Part shown: one piece after another, positions 11,501 to 24,059 of the stretch | How positions within the stretch are numbered: position 1 is the first letter of the stretch | How the letters are laid out: the number at the start of each line of letters is the position of its first letter | Source of the DNA: Pleurostoma richardsiae | Lineage: Eukaryota; Ascomycota; Sordariomycetes; Calosphaeriales; Pleurostomataceae | Length of the DNA: 64,000 nucleotides | Direction of reading: 5' to 3' | Assembly (NCBI GenBank): GCA_030052745.1 | Contig: JANBVO010000001.1 | Location: 1-64,000, forward strand | The notes under the pieces: model-generated | Databases searched by the model: none | What the model was told of the DNA's origin: nothing | What the model saw: only the letters and a program-made list of their open reading frames with translations | Made by a program: the position numbers and the translations under genes

Positions 11501-14500
11501 CGAGAACTGTCGAGACTGCAGGGGACAGACATTGACGACTCTGTATCCACATGTTCAATGACGTTTCATCCAGCTGAGACAAAACGCCTTTACGCTCCAC
11601 ATGGCATGGCAGAGTGTCATCTCAGAGAAATGAGTAGTGAGACATTTCGGTCGCCAAACCAAAAAGTCGGTAGGCCAGCAGCGAGGCCAAGTTCCGCGCT
11701 AGGAAGCTTTCCAGAAGGTGCGCGGAATCTTTTAGAGGGCGCTACGCCCGCACCCCACGAGATACTCTTATCGAGCGTACGGCATTTCCGGTGATGGGGG
11801 TCTTGTGAGATAGTGATTTAGTAAACAGGCGAGTTGAGAATGGAATAAGACATTAGTCACGGGGAAGTCGTCAAAGACCAGATAGGTGTCGGTGACGATG
11901 TCCGTGTCTTGAGGCGACGATACTCGAGGTTACGTAACGATCAACGCCGAGGAGCGCTGCTCTTAACTGAGGTCACACGTAATGACAATCCCTGCCAGTG
12001 TAGGTTACAAGAGCGGGCTGGGTGGCTGGAAAGGTCTGTCCTTCACATGCCTGTTCCTGAAAACACATCAGTATCTGACACACGGCCTGGCGAAGAGCCC
12101 AGCCACGAGTTCAGAGCTTGCCGGGTGAATGCTGCCCATGAAGATGTACCCACGGCCTGGGGACAAGGTAAGTCTGGACATCTTGGCGAGAACTGGGTGG
12201 AACCGATGATTCCGGCGAAAATGACACATCCGGAGGACGCGGGGTGGACAGGTCGTTGGACGCAAGGTACGGAGTACTCAAGTGTACGGGAGGAAGGGCT
12301 CCTGTGTAGAATCTCATGCGATAACGGTGTCCACCGAACGAAGTGAACGGCGATACCTTTCCTGGTGGGACCGAAACCTTCGAGAAGGCCCCGTCGACTA
12401 AGGCCCGGGGAACCGCCAATTGGCTGAAGGCGGCCTTACTAGCGACGCAGTGATGCATGCTTGGGATGGATGGGATGAAGCTGGGACGCTAGTGTGAAGG
12501 CGGCAGAAATTAAGCGATACTCAAGACAAGCCGTCAAGCTCCCAAGCTGTCTGAGAGCAACGACGATGCCACCGGAAAGTGGCACCGTCATCAACCCCAC
12601 GAGTTAGCCAGTTAGGCGGCCAGGTGGTCAAAGCAGAGCGACCGAGATGTCCTCCGGGTCCGTCATTAGCGGCCAAGAGCTGAAGACCAGAGCGCAGGCG
12701 TGCGGACGAACTGTTGACATGACCATGTCCCTGCATTGCGTGATGCTTTGATCCGCAGATTGACGAGTACCAGCTTTCCGTCTCAAGGACAAGGACAAGG
12801 CCGAGTCGACTGCGGGGATGCAGGAGTAATTCCGTCGTACCTCGATGACACGGTGAGGAAGAAAGTTGCCCCAAAGGCCCGAATCGCCCGATAGAAACGT
12901 TCCCTCTTCTTCATCACCCAGATAGGCATCCACAACGTGTCCTGTCTGCCCGACCCGACGGCTTGCAGCCGGATAGCAGGATGAAAAGGATTGCAAATCC
13001 CTTTGCTGGACCTTGGACCGAGAGCTGTACTGTGGTAGAGCATTGGTGGGCACTTGCGGAGGAGCTCGCCAGATGCACCAGCGACCGTGAGAGGTTAGGG
13101 CCCAAGGTTTGACCCGGTTGCTCGTCTCTTGGGATCTTCCAGAATCATGCCAAACCGCCCTCGGACCCTAGACCACCTGGTTCGACACTAGCAGGATAGC
13201 CCCGCTCGCTTTAAATTTGAAGCCAGGGGTGCCTGAACTCCCAGGGACTTTTTCTTGGAGGCCCTGGAGGCCCACGCAAATCCGGGGGAGCATTATTGGC
13301 CGCGGGCCTAATCACCCGTTTGGGACCTGGTCTCCGTCGTTATCAGTCCGGCTGGGACCACACCACGGCTACATATCCGCGGCCCGTTAGTTAACGGTCC
13401 GTACCTGGCTCGGGTTCAGTTCAGTGGGGAGAAGGGACCAGGTCTCAGAAAATTCTCCTCCAAACCCGGTCAACTCTTGAGCATCGAAGAGTCCATTCTA
13501 GAGGACAGAACGCTCATTTCTGTTCCTTTGCTGCTCTTGCCGAGTTTGCACGAAGCTGTCAGGACACGAGTGAGAAAGATGGTTCCTGCAGCGAGGGTTG
13601 CTGCGCTCATGCCGTCGGACCTTGTCTGCACAGAATGTAGAGTACGATACTACATAGTAGGCAGTCATGACGCTCTGCAGACGTTCCGGTGATGCAGATC
13701 CCGAATAGCGCCGTGGGGAAGGCGAGATGACACCTTTCTGGTAATCTGCTCTTGTCGTATGTACTATGGTAGTAGGGTAGTGCAGGAAGAACAAGAGGGC
13801 TTCTGCTCGGCATATGCTTGTGCCCGTTGCCAATGCGCAACATTTCCGCAGGGCGCCTGGAACACAACGTGAACTTGACCATTAGCTCGGAAGTTCGGGT
13901 ATGGCCGTTGGCCGCGTAGTTCCGGGATCCAAAAGTGCCCTAGCAGTTTGCTCGTCGAGCGAGTGGCTGGCCTGTTGGTATCGATGGCTGCTCCTTCGCG
14001 GCAAAGGACGTGGTCCAACGTGCTGGGTGGCGTTGCGTCGAGACCTCCTCGCCTGCGACTCCCGGCTATGTTTGCCTGACCCAAAGCCATGGTGGCGAAC
14101 TCGGGGCCATGACCCTTGGAGGTTCCGGCTGTCACGTTTGGGGCTCGCGATCCTGGACGCCGTCACACAGACACTCCAGAGGCAGTAGTTAGCCGTAGAG
14201 GGAATGGTACCAGAGAATCTTCAGCGGTTGGTGGCAGTTGGGCGACTTCGGGGGCCGAAAAGCCAAGACTTTTCGCTTTATCGTAAGGCTTGCTAGGTCC
14301 CAATACCCCCCGTCCTGGGCCGGTTCCGCGACATCGAAGGAGCCTTGGGAGCCCTGCAAAAAATGCAGCCACCGGCGCAGTGCAAGGGCCCTCTGGACAA
14401 GCACCTCGCAAGAGGGCCCACCGTAAAGGACATTGTCAAGCTTGCCAATCCTCATCAGAGCCGGTCCAGAACCAGACGAGTCAAACCATCAGTGCAATGC

Positions 14501-16940
14501 GTTACGCGACAGTGGCGATGTGGGGAGTCGGGTCAGAGGAGCCCCGGGAGAGTGGGATTGTTCCTTTCTCAGAGAGAGGAACTAGGGTAAGAAGAATTGA
14601 AAATTGAGCATCAAGACGGGTTAAAGTCTACGTGTATCAGATACTGAAAAAGCAACTTTGCGGGATGGAATTTTTCCCCCGTGCCAAGTGCGAGTGTGAG
14701 TTGAGGAAGCAATTGAGAGACGTGAGAGGGCAGAATCGCCTGCGTGTACCTGCATGGTGCCTGCAGATGTGGACTGCATTAGAGGGTACCTATGCAAGGT
14801 ACGAGAAGTCGTCGACCTTGTGGCAGAGCGGAAGTACCTCTCAACGAGAGGTACATGGCGCCTCTCTTTCTCACTTCGAGTTAAGAGGCTGCATGAAAAG
14901 TGACAGGAAAGCAACGGTGACAGGAAAGTTTGCAGTCATCCAACGCTCCGGAAGGCTCCCACGCCTCCGGTGGCCCCCTGTGGATGGCGTCGCCGTCACC
15001 TTCTAACGTTGTTTGATGGCTGGTAAGCTTCCTCATCGGGAACTCAGGGCCGAAAGTCGTTGACGACCGTAATGAAGCAATGCAGCCGGGCACGCTTCTG
15101 CAGTTAGTCAGTAGCTCGCAAGGTATTGTGTATGCAATGCACGCTAACCCTCCCAGGGGGCGGCCGAAACTCTAGACGGCGTTAGCCTGTTCGTCGTCTC
15201 TCGACTGTGCTGCTTTTGAACAAAATTGCGACCGTTTCGGCTGCAATGGTGCTGCACAAGTGTGCGTTGACCTTACGTTCTCGGCGTAACCCTTGTGGGC
15301 CATGGCGAGAGGCGGAGCAAGCAGTACATAATGCGTTCATGAGCCTTTTTATGCAAGACTGGCCACTCGTCTCAGCTAACGCAAGTCGTCGTCAAATGGG
15401 AACGCATCCGGTGGAGACGGACCTCCTCGACAGAAGCACCGGGAGGTTATAGCCTGCAGGTGGATCGACCTCATGGGGAGAATGACACAGTACTCTAGAA
15501 GAACAAAGTGTCCTTTTTGCAAACTCAGCGGCTGATCATATCGGCAGCTGGTTGCGAGGAAGGACATCGCCGGTTTCTCGGACCATCTGAGTGACGCGCC
15601 TCTTGCTCGTCCAATTGCAGGTCACAGTGCTCATCAGACCTCGCTGACCACGTTTCGACGTATCGATGTTCTGGAAGACCAATGGTCGGAAACCTGAGCC
15701 ATCAGCGGTGTGTTCATAAGGTGAAACAGAGCGGCAGTCCCATTGGAAGCCAATGTACGAGACAGTTCGCTAGGATCCTAGCAGCTAACGATGCGGGTTG
15801 GGTCTCTTGACTTGTCACATGCCCAGCTCGCTGATTTTGCCCAGCATCCAGAAGGACCCAGTAGCCACGATGACTGGTCAATCGGGTTCTCAGCTTCTTT
15901 TGTGTATGATGAGTGTTGCGGACGTGTGATACGTGACTGTACTGACCGGATCCAGCCCGTGGGGTTTTAGGGTCTATCGTGAATTTCCACAATGGTGCCT
16001 CTCTAGTCTCTACAGCGTGATACCAGGTCCAGCCGCAGCCTGTCAACCACGACGCCCAGGTCTTGGGGGCAAAAGTGATAGGCACAGCCGGACAGCTTCC
16101 TATCAGAGGGCTCAAGTGGTCGTTGAATAAGAGCTGACGCCAATGTGGAAGAACCGATGAAACCTCGTGGTATTGGGGGCAAACTGACAACAATATTGCA
16201 TTGGACGCAAGAGACACCCTGGGAAGAGACTGCAGTTGCAGTCCTAACCCAATGAGATGCCCTCTTTCACGGCCTTGGACCAGTTGCTGCCGCTCTTATC
16301 GTAGACGTGATGGATGCCTGGCAGAAGTGATTGAGCCGGAAACTGCCAACTCGGCACCCCGCGTCACAACTGACGGCTCTTGACTGTCAGACCGCCATGG
16401 CACTGTGGTCTCAGACCCAAGCGCACAGTAGGTGACCTGTCTCACTCTGTGGCCAGGCGGACCGCTTAAGGCAGCTTCTGGATTGGCTTGGGGCTGTCTC
16501 CGCCAGGCGCGCAAGGGAGTCGATGTCATGGTCTCTCTCAAAAGGTGAAGGACGAGAGCGCCTCAGGAACCCGCGCTGGGCAGCTCTCAGAGCGGTACTA
16601 CGATGTATGCACTCCATAGGCAGGTTGACAAGGTAGAGCAGGTACGCGCAGGAAGCTCTCGGAACGGCGTCAGGCACTTGTGGATGCCGGCGTCATTGAC
16701 GGGAGGAGCACGAGTGAGAAGAAGTGACGCCGGGCGAGCGCGACGCCCAGTAAGGATCTATGCTCCGTCACGAAAAAGCGCTGATCACGCGTTCTTACTG
16801 GTGCGATGGCGGGGTTGTGTTTAAGTGCTTGCAGCCGAGAGGGGCATCGGAGGTTCATCTGGCCGTTCCGACTGGCTGGTCGACCTCTGACCCCGCGGCG
16901 GCCTACGAGTCCCAGCCTTCAACCACCCGCCGTCCCTTCG

Positions 16941-16974
16941 CCCCTCTGCTGGGCCCTCTGGCCCCTCTGCCCCT
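16941..16974 (+). promoter_or_regulatory. Cluster of three CCCCT (STRE-like) motifs
   Basis: CCCCT occurs at 16941-16945, 16962-16966 and 16970-16974, within 34 bp of a C/T-rich tract, about 3 kb upstream of the Msn2-type gene. CCCCT is the core stress-response element bound by Msn2/Msn4-class factors. Function is inference, and AGGGG/CCCCT is common by chance in GC-rich DNA. Confidence 0.25.
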
Positions 16975-17510
16975 CCCAGTGGCTGCTATTTCGTCACGTC
17001 TGCTTCTGGCTGATCCGCCTGTCTGAGTGTGTGCGGAGCGTGTGTTTCGTGTTTCTGCGCAAGCGTCAACTAGCAAGCGCAGAAAAGAGGCCTCGGACAG
17101 CACCACCACGCCGACCTAGCCAGGCTAGTGAAGGCGCGCAGGACGTCAGCTCTCGCATCACGGACCCAGTGGGTAAGCCATCGATGCGCCGCGAGGGAGC
17201 GCCATTCGTTGATCTGCTCCCGATTGAGGCCACAGACCACACCCTGCTGCGCCGCCGGCATGGCGGGGTGTCTTCCCTGGGCCATCATCGCCAGGGATAG
17301 CCGGGCCAGCCCGTGTCTGTGTGGGTGATTCAGGCTGGTAGCTAGGTAGCTTTCTTCCGGCTGCCTCGGGCTTGCAGTTACTACTGTACGCTTGCAGGCA
17401 GAAGACGTTCAGAACCAACAGCACGGAGGGTCTGGTCGACATACTACACGAAGCATAGACTTCCTCCAAAGTCAAGGCAAAACGTGTTGGGAAACAGGAT
17501 TATCCTGTTT

Positions 17511-17530
17511 GCCTGCCTGCCTGCCTGCCT
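17511..17530. repeat. (GCCT)5 microsatellite
   Basis: Five perfect tandem GCCT units in the gene-free region. No function is assigned. Confidence 0.9.
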
Positions 17531-18325
17531 TAACAACCGGCAGGTTTACTCGGATTGACATCACTTTGACAGCACATTATTCTTAGAAGCCAAGTCGAAG
17601 AATAGAAGCCTGGAAACCTGGTTTTGATGCTGCCGGGCTCGGCATGAAGGGCTTTGGTACCATCCTTGACTCTCGCGTCAATGCTATCATTGGCAATGCC
17701 CTTACGCAACTGCCCTTGCCCTCGGCAAAAGCACTGTTTCGCGCACAAAAAGGAACTCTGGGACTCCATTCAAACGCGGCCTGAGGAACAAGTCTCCGTC
17801 TGATTGGCAGGTGTCTGGCGATCCGTACGCATGGGCTCTGGCTGCATGATGCTGTCTGCTGGGTGTCCAAGTGGCTTATCTGCGGGCAGCATGCAGAGGC
17901 CAATACGATCGCCGGCAACGGCGCGACGCCCGTCGAGGAAGTCGCCAAACTCTGGCCCGCGCGGCGTCCGGTACCTTGCATCACCGAATTTTTTGGCTCT
18001 TGGAGTGCTGCTCTACTGTATTGGAGGTATCCGATGGCAAACGACTGGTTGACGCAGACACGGTGCGCTCTCTCCGGGGTGTGACCTGAGAACAAGCAGC
18101 GAATGGCTGTCATGTTGCAGTCGGACACGGCGCTCCATATCAAGTGCTATGGCAAATGGCCGTTTGTGCTAATTGTGTGGACGGCGGCTGTTCTGAGTCC
18201 TGTCCTATCAGGGTTGGCTACCTCGAGCACCGCCGGCTTTATGCATGCACCTCTCCCTCTCAAGCCCGCCTGTGTTATTCCAAGACAGAGCGCGAGATCA
18301 GAGACGGGGTTGGGCCGAGGGGCGG

Positions 18326-18363
18326 GTGTGTGTGTGTGTGTGTATTGTGTGCGTGTGTGTGCG
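18326..18363. repeat. (GT)n microsatellite, interrupted
   Basis: A GT dinucleotide tract of about 38 bp interrupted by ATT and GC steps. Such tracts can form Z-DNA and are often polymorphic. Confidence 0.9.
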
Positions 18364-19227
18364 TACCTACCTATGCAATGAATGTGCGATGCGCCTTCAC
18401 AAACAACCGCGGGCGGTGGGTGGGTCGAGCGTTGATCCTATTCTCTGTCTCTGTCCGTTGTATCCACACCCACACGCACTCGCACAACACGCAAGACGAA
18501 TCCGTCCAACGTTTCCTATGAAGTGCCACCCACCCACACTTTTCCCAAATGGTGTGTATCTACGGTGGTATTTATGTACACTTCTTCCAAGATTACGAGC
18601 GAGGTGTGCGTAGGTGCGGATGTACGGGGAGCTACGAGTCGACAAAGCTGTCGACCAACTCGTATCCAAGTCGCACTCTTCTCTGGATCCCACCTCTTCC
18701 TCCCTCTCCTCTCCTCTGCACTCTGCACGCGGACCAAACGGGGCCACAATGCAATACGATAAGTCGGCATAAGCGATTATGACTGGCGATGTGCGATGTA
18801 CTGCTGGACAGTACGCTACATTCCCAGAGTAGTTAGAGATCCTCCATCGGCAGACGGAGGAGAGTAGGGAAAAGGTTACTAACTCGCCTTGGCCAGCGTC
18901 CTGCGTCCGCCCAACAGGTCAAAACGCTGTGCACGAGCAGCTCACCTGGCCTGCAAGGTGTCGTACGGGCGTGCGAGACTCTGCATGTTAGTGACCTGCT
19001 CCAAGCAAAGTACCCATCGTTCTGCGGTACTTCCGGCCTGCTCGCTGGCCTCTGGTCTCCAAAATAGAATCGGGCTAGTGCTGCGCCATCTTCCCATGCC
19101 AACCCACCCACCCATCTGATGTTTCCGTCTTGCGGACTCTTGCCCCAGACATGCAGACCGGACAGGGGGGCCGTTCTCGTTCTGCGCCGTCTGGCCCGCC
19201 AGGCCCGCCAGTGTTCCTGGTCTGTCC

Positions 19228-19238
19228 AGGGGCCCCCT
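19228..19238. promoter_or_regulatory. Back-to-back STRE-like palindrome AGGGGCCCCCT
   Basis: AGGGG (19228-19232) and CCCCT (19234-19238) form an inverted pair 760 bp upstream of the Msn2-type ATG. More copies lie at 19165 (AGGGG), 19445 and 19822 (CCCCT). An inverted pair in the promoter of a STRE-binding factor suggests possible autoregulation, which is inference only. Confidence 0.3.
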
Positions 19239-19469
19239 GTCAGGCCAAGTGAGACAGGCAAAGGTGGATTTGGATGCGCATGGGTCGGCCTGCCCCGTTC
19301 CCACCTGCTCTCTCCAGTGCCTATCGAACCCTCCACGCCGTCCATGACTTTTATCTCTGGGTGCTGATCTTCCTGGGAGCATACACCCTGCACACAGTAC
19401 CGACACTGCTACTCCACGCTCGCTTCTACATATCCCCTCAGGGTCCCCTTCTCTTCGACGCTCATTTTT

Positions 19470-19997
19470 CCCTCTTCTCCATCTCATGATCGGCAGATCC
19501 GTCTAGTTGGACGTGTGATTCTTCTTTCTTCATTTACATATCGGTTCTTCTTTCTTTTGCGGCCTCGAGTTTGGAATCCATATTCCTTCCCTTCTTTAGT
19601 ATACCCTCGTCTGCCCAGACCGCGAGTCGCCTGCCTCATCGCCCTCAACACGCCTGCTCCCGTGCAGCAACGATAAGGAAGACTCCAGACGAGTTCCATG
19701 TACAACAGCCTCCCTCGAGCATCCAACAACTAAGATAGTCCTTCCCATCACTAAGCTGGGATAACTGTCGTCCATTCTTTCCTGCGGAACGAACCGACCA
19801 TCACCATCATTAGGCCACCTGCCCCTCGACGACGTTCGAAAGAACTTCTGTACAGTACCAGACAATATAACTTAATCTATGAACGGAAGACCCGTGTCCA
19901 ACGGAAACAGGAACGCCTTTCAGAAGCCTGGTTGGTGTTATCTCGTCGGCGAGAGTTGCAACTAGAGCAGCAGGACTAACACCAACGACACAGCACG
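19470..19997 (+). promoter_or_regulatory. Probable pyrimidine-rich promoter and leader of the Msn2-type gene
   Basis: From about 19470 to 19600 the plus strand is rich in CTTCTT/TTTCTTTC tracts, a frequent feature next to transcription starts in filamentous fungi. It is followed by an A/C-rich untranslated-like stretch up to the ATG at 19998. No canonical TATA position could be fixed. Confidence 0.35.
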
Positions 19998-22160
19998 ATG
20001 GAACCCATGACTACCCAGGTTATGGCACCCGCCGCCTTCTTCTATTACAGCCCGGATCCCAACCCGGAGAACCGGCAACACGGCCACTTCACACAGCACC
20101 CGAGCATGCAGCAGATGCCAATCTTCCCTGTTGTGCCGGTGCTGCCCTCGACACCCATCTACTCCCGGCCCGGCTCGTCCTGCTCGCAGCCTCCCGTGCA
20201 GATGCCCAACAGCTTCACGAGTGTGCCTGCACAGCTGACGCCGCGGGCGTCGCCTCAGCCGCAGGCCATGCATCAAAAGCCCGTCATCGTGCTGGAGACG
20301 GAGCAGTTTTGTGAAGCCGATGGGGTCTACAACCCGTCGACACCGCCACTGTCGTCGTCTGGTAGCGTCATTAGCAGCCCTGGCAGCTGTGAAATCCTGG
20401 CCACCCCCTTGAACCCCATGTTCTCGGGCCTGGATGGCTTCGAGGGAGCCAAGCAAGAAGTTGATCTACAGACCGAGCGCTTCCCCAGTTACGACTGGAC
20501 CAGCTGTGCATCCCCGCCCATGACGCCTGGTGAGTTGGCTCTCGCTTCTCCGTATCGTTTTGAGTTCATCTTTCCTTTTCTTCCTCGCGGCTGCTTGATC
20601 TCGGGCCTCCTGTGAATGCCAATTTCCGCGGTTGAACACTTGGCCAATGGAAGGCGGCGGCCGATGCCACATCGTGCTCAAGTCGTGGGTGACCTTGATC
20701 TTCCATGTTGCGATCAGTCTCCATCAGAGGGCGATGTGCGATGGCCGTCTAATTGCATTTCGATGCTTTTGTTCTTCACAAACTGGCCATTATTTTTTGG
20801 CGGGGCAGGCGCCCGCCGCGCCGGCTGCTCCTTTCCCTTTTGGAGTGATTTGGTTGGGGGATTTTGCGAGCTAACCCGATAATTTCTGCTGGCAGTGTAC
20901 CTCCAGTCCCAGGCACCTCAGGCCGGAAAGTTTGTCTCGCTTAACAGCCAAGCTAGCAACAGCAGCGACCTCCTTTCTACAACCTCCTGCCCTTCCCTCT
21001 CTCCGTCTCCATCTCCCTACGCAAGATCCGTTGCCTCTGAGCAGGACGTGGATTTCTGTGATCCGCGCAACCTGACCGTCGGCTCCGTCAACTCTACTTT
21101 GGCCCCCGAGTATTCCGCCCTGCCCACCTTCCGCGCCGGCGACGACGAGGAACACAACTTCGTGCTCAGGGGCGAAGCATTTGCGAAGGCACAACAGCAG
21201 GTCTCTGCAGTCTCGCAGCCCGGCGCCGCCTTCGACTTCACACCGCCCATCCCTCACGGGCTCCCCACCTTTGACGACTTCTCAGATCTGGAATCGGAAG
21301 ACGACTTTGTCAACGGCCTCGTGAACCTGGGCGACCACCCTCCTGTCACCCAAATTTCCAGGTCGCGTGCAAGCTCAGACGCTGTGTCCCTCGGCCACGA
21401 AAGTTACTGCTGCGGAGACAGCTTTGAGGATTTTGAGGACAGCGACGTCCTTGATCTCAGCGCCTGCCTTCCTAGTCCAAGTGACTCGGCTGCAGAGAGC
21501 GACGGCCACCGTGACAAGAGAGTCAAGAAGGAGACAGAGTCACAGAAGACCGGCCCTAAGATGGACAGTGCAGCTGACTCCAAGTCGGAGGACGGTACCG
21601 ACAATCACTATGACCAGGGGAATAGCGGCTCCGATTCCAAGAGCAATTCGGCCAATTCCTCTGGTTCAGAGAATGCGGCATCTGCCCCCACTCCGGCTCC
21701 GGCTAACCGTCGTGGCCGCAAGCAGTCTCTGACTGAGGACCCGTCCAAGACGTTTGTGTGCGAGATCTGCAATCGCCGCTTCCGCCGCCAGGAGCACCTC
21801 AAGCGCCATTACCGGTCGCTGCACACCCAGGAGAAGCCTTTCGAATGCCAAGAGTGTGGTAAGAAGTTCTCGCGCTCCGACAACCTGGCGCAGCACGCTC
21901 GGACCCATGGCTCTGGAGCTATCGTAATGAGCTTCATTGACGATGTGGACAACGTGAACGGAACAGGCTATGGGCACCCGAACATGTATACCACTGCGCC
22001 GCCTTCTGCTGCCGCCGGCGCCGGTGGTGATGACTATCACACTCTCGGCAAGATTCTCTTCCAGGTAGCTGCGGAGATACCTGGCAGCGCGAGCGAACTG
22101 TCATCAGACGAGGGCACCAGCGAGACTCTTGACAAGAAGAAGCGGAAGCGAGCCGACTAA
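19998..22160 (+). CDS. msn2: Msn2/Seb1-type C2H2 stress-response transcription factor
   Basis: Exons 19998-20529 and 20896-22160 encode 598 residues. The 366-nt intron (GTGAGT...GGCAG) is long for a fungus and restores MTPVYLQSQ across the junction. Two C-terminal C2H2 fingers, [19 protein letters not shown] (about residues 463-485) and [19 protein letters not shown] (about 491-513), carry the R-x2-EHLKR and R-x2-NLAQ helices that read AGGGG in the yeast Msn2/Msn4 class. The N-terminal half is Pro/Ser/Gln-rich. An acidic stretch ([13 protein letters not shown], later [17 protein letters not shown]) resembles activation motifs of the Sordariomycete homologues (Seb1, Msn2). A Lys/Arg stretch ends the protein. 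The expected role is nuclear activation of osmotic, oxidative and heat stress genes. The gene has about 11 kb of apparently gene-free DNA upstream. Confidence 0.93.
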
Positions 22161-22929
22161 GGCCTGCTTCGTCCATTTCCAACCTATAGACCGTCGAGCT
22201 TCTAGCAGATCGACATTTGACGCCCCGACACGATATTGATGACTTCTTCTCCACGGCCCACCCCGCTATCTTTTTTTACGCGGAACAAGCCATTAGGGTC
22301 ATGGAAAAGGACTCCTCGGCAAACAGGCTGATCTGAAGGGTGGCATAGAGACAGTCTTTGTTTGCGCTGCGGATTGCCAGAGTGCCGAAAAAAGTTCTTG
22401 CGAAAGATAGTGAATTTTCGTGCTGCATTTACATCTTGCCACCTTTTCCTGTACCAGAATCATTCCTCCCGCGGAAGACTGGACTGTTTTTCTGGCTTGG
22501 CTTCCTGGGCGAAAAGAGAGAGCAGGATGACCGCAGCACAATCTTCGGCCCGCGTTTGGGAGGTTCAGAGCTCAGGGATAATCGAGGGATACCTCGGATG
22601 GTGGCGTGTAGGAGTCATTTGGTACAGCCCCGAGACAAAGGGGCATTGGGAGGAAGGAAGCAGTCGATTTCGCGAACAAATCTATGGCGGCTTCTACCGT
22701 TCTCTACGCTCGTTGTAATCCTCTACAGCAGGCGGGCGCGGGCTAGCCGTCACAGCTCTGGAAACTGCTCAAAAAAAAATCGAGAGTTCTCTTCCGGTGG
22801 ACGAGCTTTCCTTCCCTAGCTCTCCCTAGGGGAGTGAGGAGGGGAAACTCGTCCACCGCTTCTTGTCTATTGTTCTCCTTTTCCCTTCACTCTTTTCTTC
22901 TCTCTGGGTGGACGTTCGCGAGATGGCAG
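22161..22929. other. Intergenic, Msn2-type 3' flank
   Basis: No supported coding sequence. The sequence just after the Msn2-type stop codon is the likely 3' UTR. A short near-palindrome (ctagctctccctag, 22816-22829) lies in a pyrimidine-rich stretch. Nothing else stands out. Confidence 0.6.
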
Positions 22930-24059
22930 CTATGCTCTCGAGACGAAAGACAATGTGCGGGTCACAGACGGAAATCCAGGGAAAGGAAGAATCTTGTTGG
23001 CTCTCAGGCGAAAATCATGTACATCTACGAAGAACACACTTGGTTGCGATGAATTGAAACCACCGTACTGTTTTTGAAGCTGCCACCAAATACTTTGCGC
23101 GCCTCCTTCACGTAGACTCGACGCACTTGCTCTTGAGTATCGCTCCATCCAGCCCCTCGGTAAGTACCGTAGCTTTGCCGTGACTGAATGAATGGCGAGG
23201 ATGACGTGACTTGCCCTGCCGGCCTCGCTGGAGAGACGGTCGAGGGACAGGGTCCTCAGTAGCACGCCCCTAAGGGAGCCAGCCCGACGAGCTGACTGAC
23301 CGGCGATGGGTCCCCCGAGCACGGATTGGAAAAAATGGCTCATGGGAGGCACCAAAGGTGGCATTCTCATGCGACTGATTGTCTTTACGGGTCCAGCAAG
23401 ATAAGGAGATGACGAATCCCGACAGAAGTCCTGCCTGCTACTGCTGCCACTGGCTTCCGGAACTGCTGGCGGCCACGGCATCAATGGATCACTGCTGAGC
23501 GACGCCAGGTCCCAGACCACCGGAGACTCGGATCCCGAGCGATCGCCTTGACTTGGAGTCTGCAGCCCAGGCGACAGGCAGGTATCGACTGCAGACATGT
23601 ACTCCCCTCTGCAGAGTACTTCCAGGCTCGGGTATGCAGACACTGCCGTGCAACCCGTATACGATGACACGACACCTCCTTCATGCATGTCTAGCGGACG
23701 GCCAGAGAGACCGACACAGACACAGGACCTGCGCTTGTGCTCAGCCAAGGACGGAGCTCGGAGCACAAGAGCAACTCCACGCTACATAGCATGGCATACC
23801 AATCCTGGCTGGCTCCAAGCTGCGGGACGATAAGTTTGGCCTGAGTCTTGGTCCGAGTCGAGATCCTTCAGACTAGTTTGGTCGCTCGAGATCAGATAAC
23901 CACCTGGCTGGCTGGCTGGCGGGCGGGCTTCACCACCTCTGCGTATCTGGAGTACCCATCATGCTCCATTTCGGGGTCCCAGGCCAAGGAAGAGCCGGAA
24001 TGATTGACGGTTGAAGAAGAAGGATTGGGGCTAGGAGATATGGCCATGTGGAGAACCAT
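22930..24059 (-). CDS. Doubtful hypothetical protein, probably two or more exons
   Basis: Two minus-strand open frames look protein-like. One runs from ATG 24059 (or 24047) with MAISPSPNPSSSTVNHSG and later SLAWDPEMEHDGYSRYAEV. The other lies at 23766-22930 and includes SAYPSLEVLCRGEYMS and LASLSSDPLMPWPPAVP. They are in different frames, so an intron between about 23915 and 23660 would be needed; I could not fix it. I recognise no domain. A start at 24059 would make this gene divergent from DPH6. It may equally be noncoding DNA with chance open frames. Confidence 0.3.
23904..23926. repeat. (CTGG)n short tandem repeat
   Basis: About four CTGG units followed by CGGG units. It lies at the end of the first exon candidate of the doubtful minus-strand gene. 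Confidence 0.85.

Larger units (their letters stand above)
8523..19997. other. 11.5-kb region with no supported protein-coding gene
   Basis: No reading frame here shows a recognisable domain, and the longest open frame (minus strand 9319-10323) has no family resemblance and an unusual Cys/Pro/Arg-rich, non-globular composition. Base composition stays near that of the rest of the window, so this is not obviously an AT-rich RIP-mutated repeat block. It contains simple repeats (17511-17530 and 18326-18363), two TACGGAGTA motifs (11251 and 12268), two CCGCGG palindromes near 13300 and 13377, and CCCCT/AGGGG sites. It may hold a very long promoter or leader of the Msn2-type gene, noncoding transcripts, or decayed sequence. 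I cannot decide which from sequence alone. Confidence 0.6.

Noticed and set aside
8523-19997. Degraded transposon island
   Set aside because: No AT-rich RIP-like composition, no terminal repeats and no transposase or polymerase motif seen on either strand.
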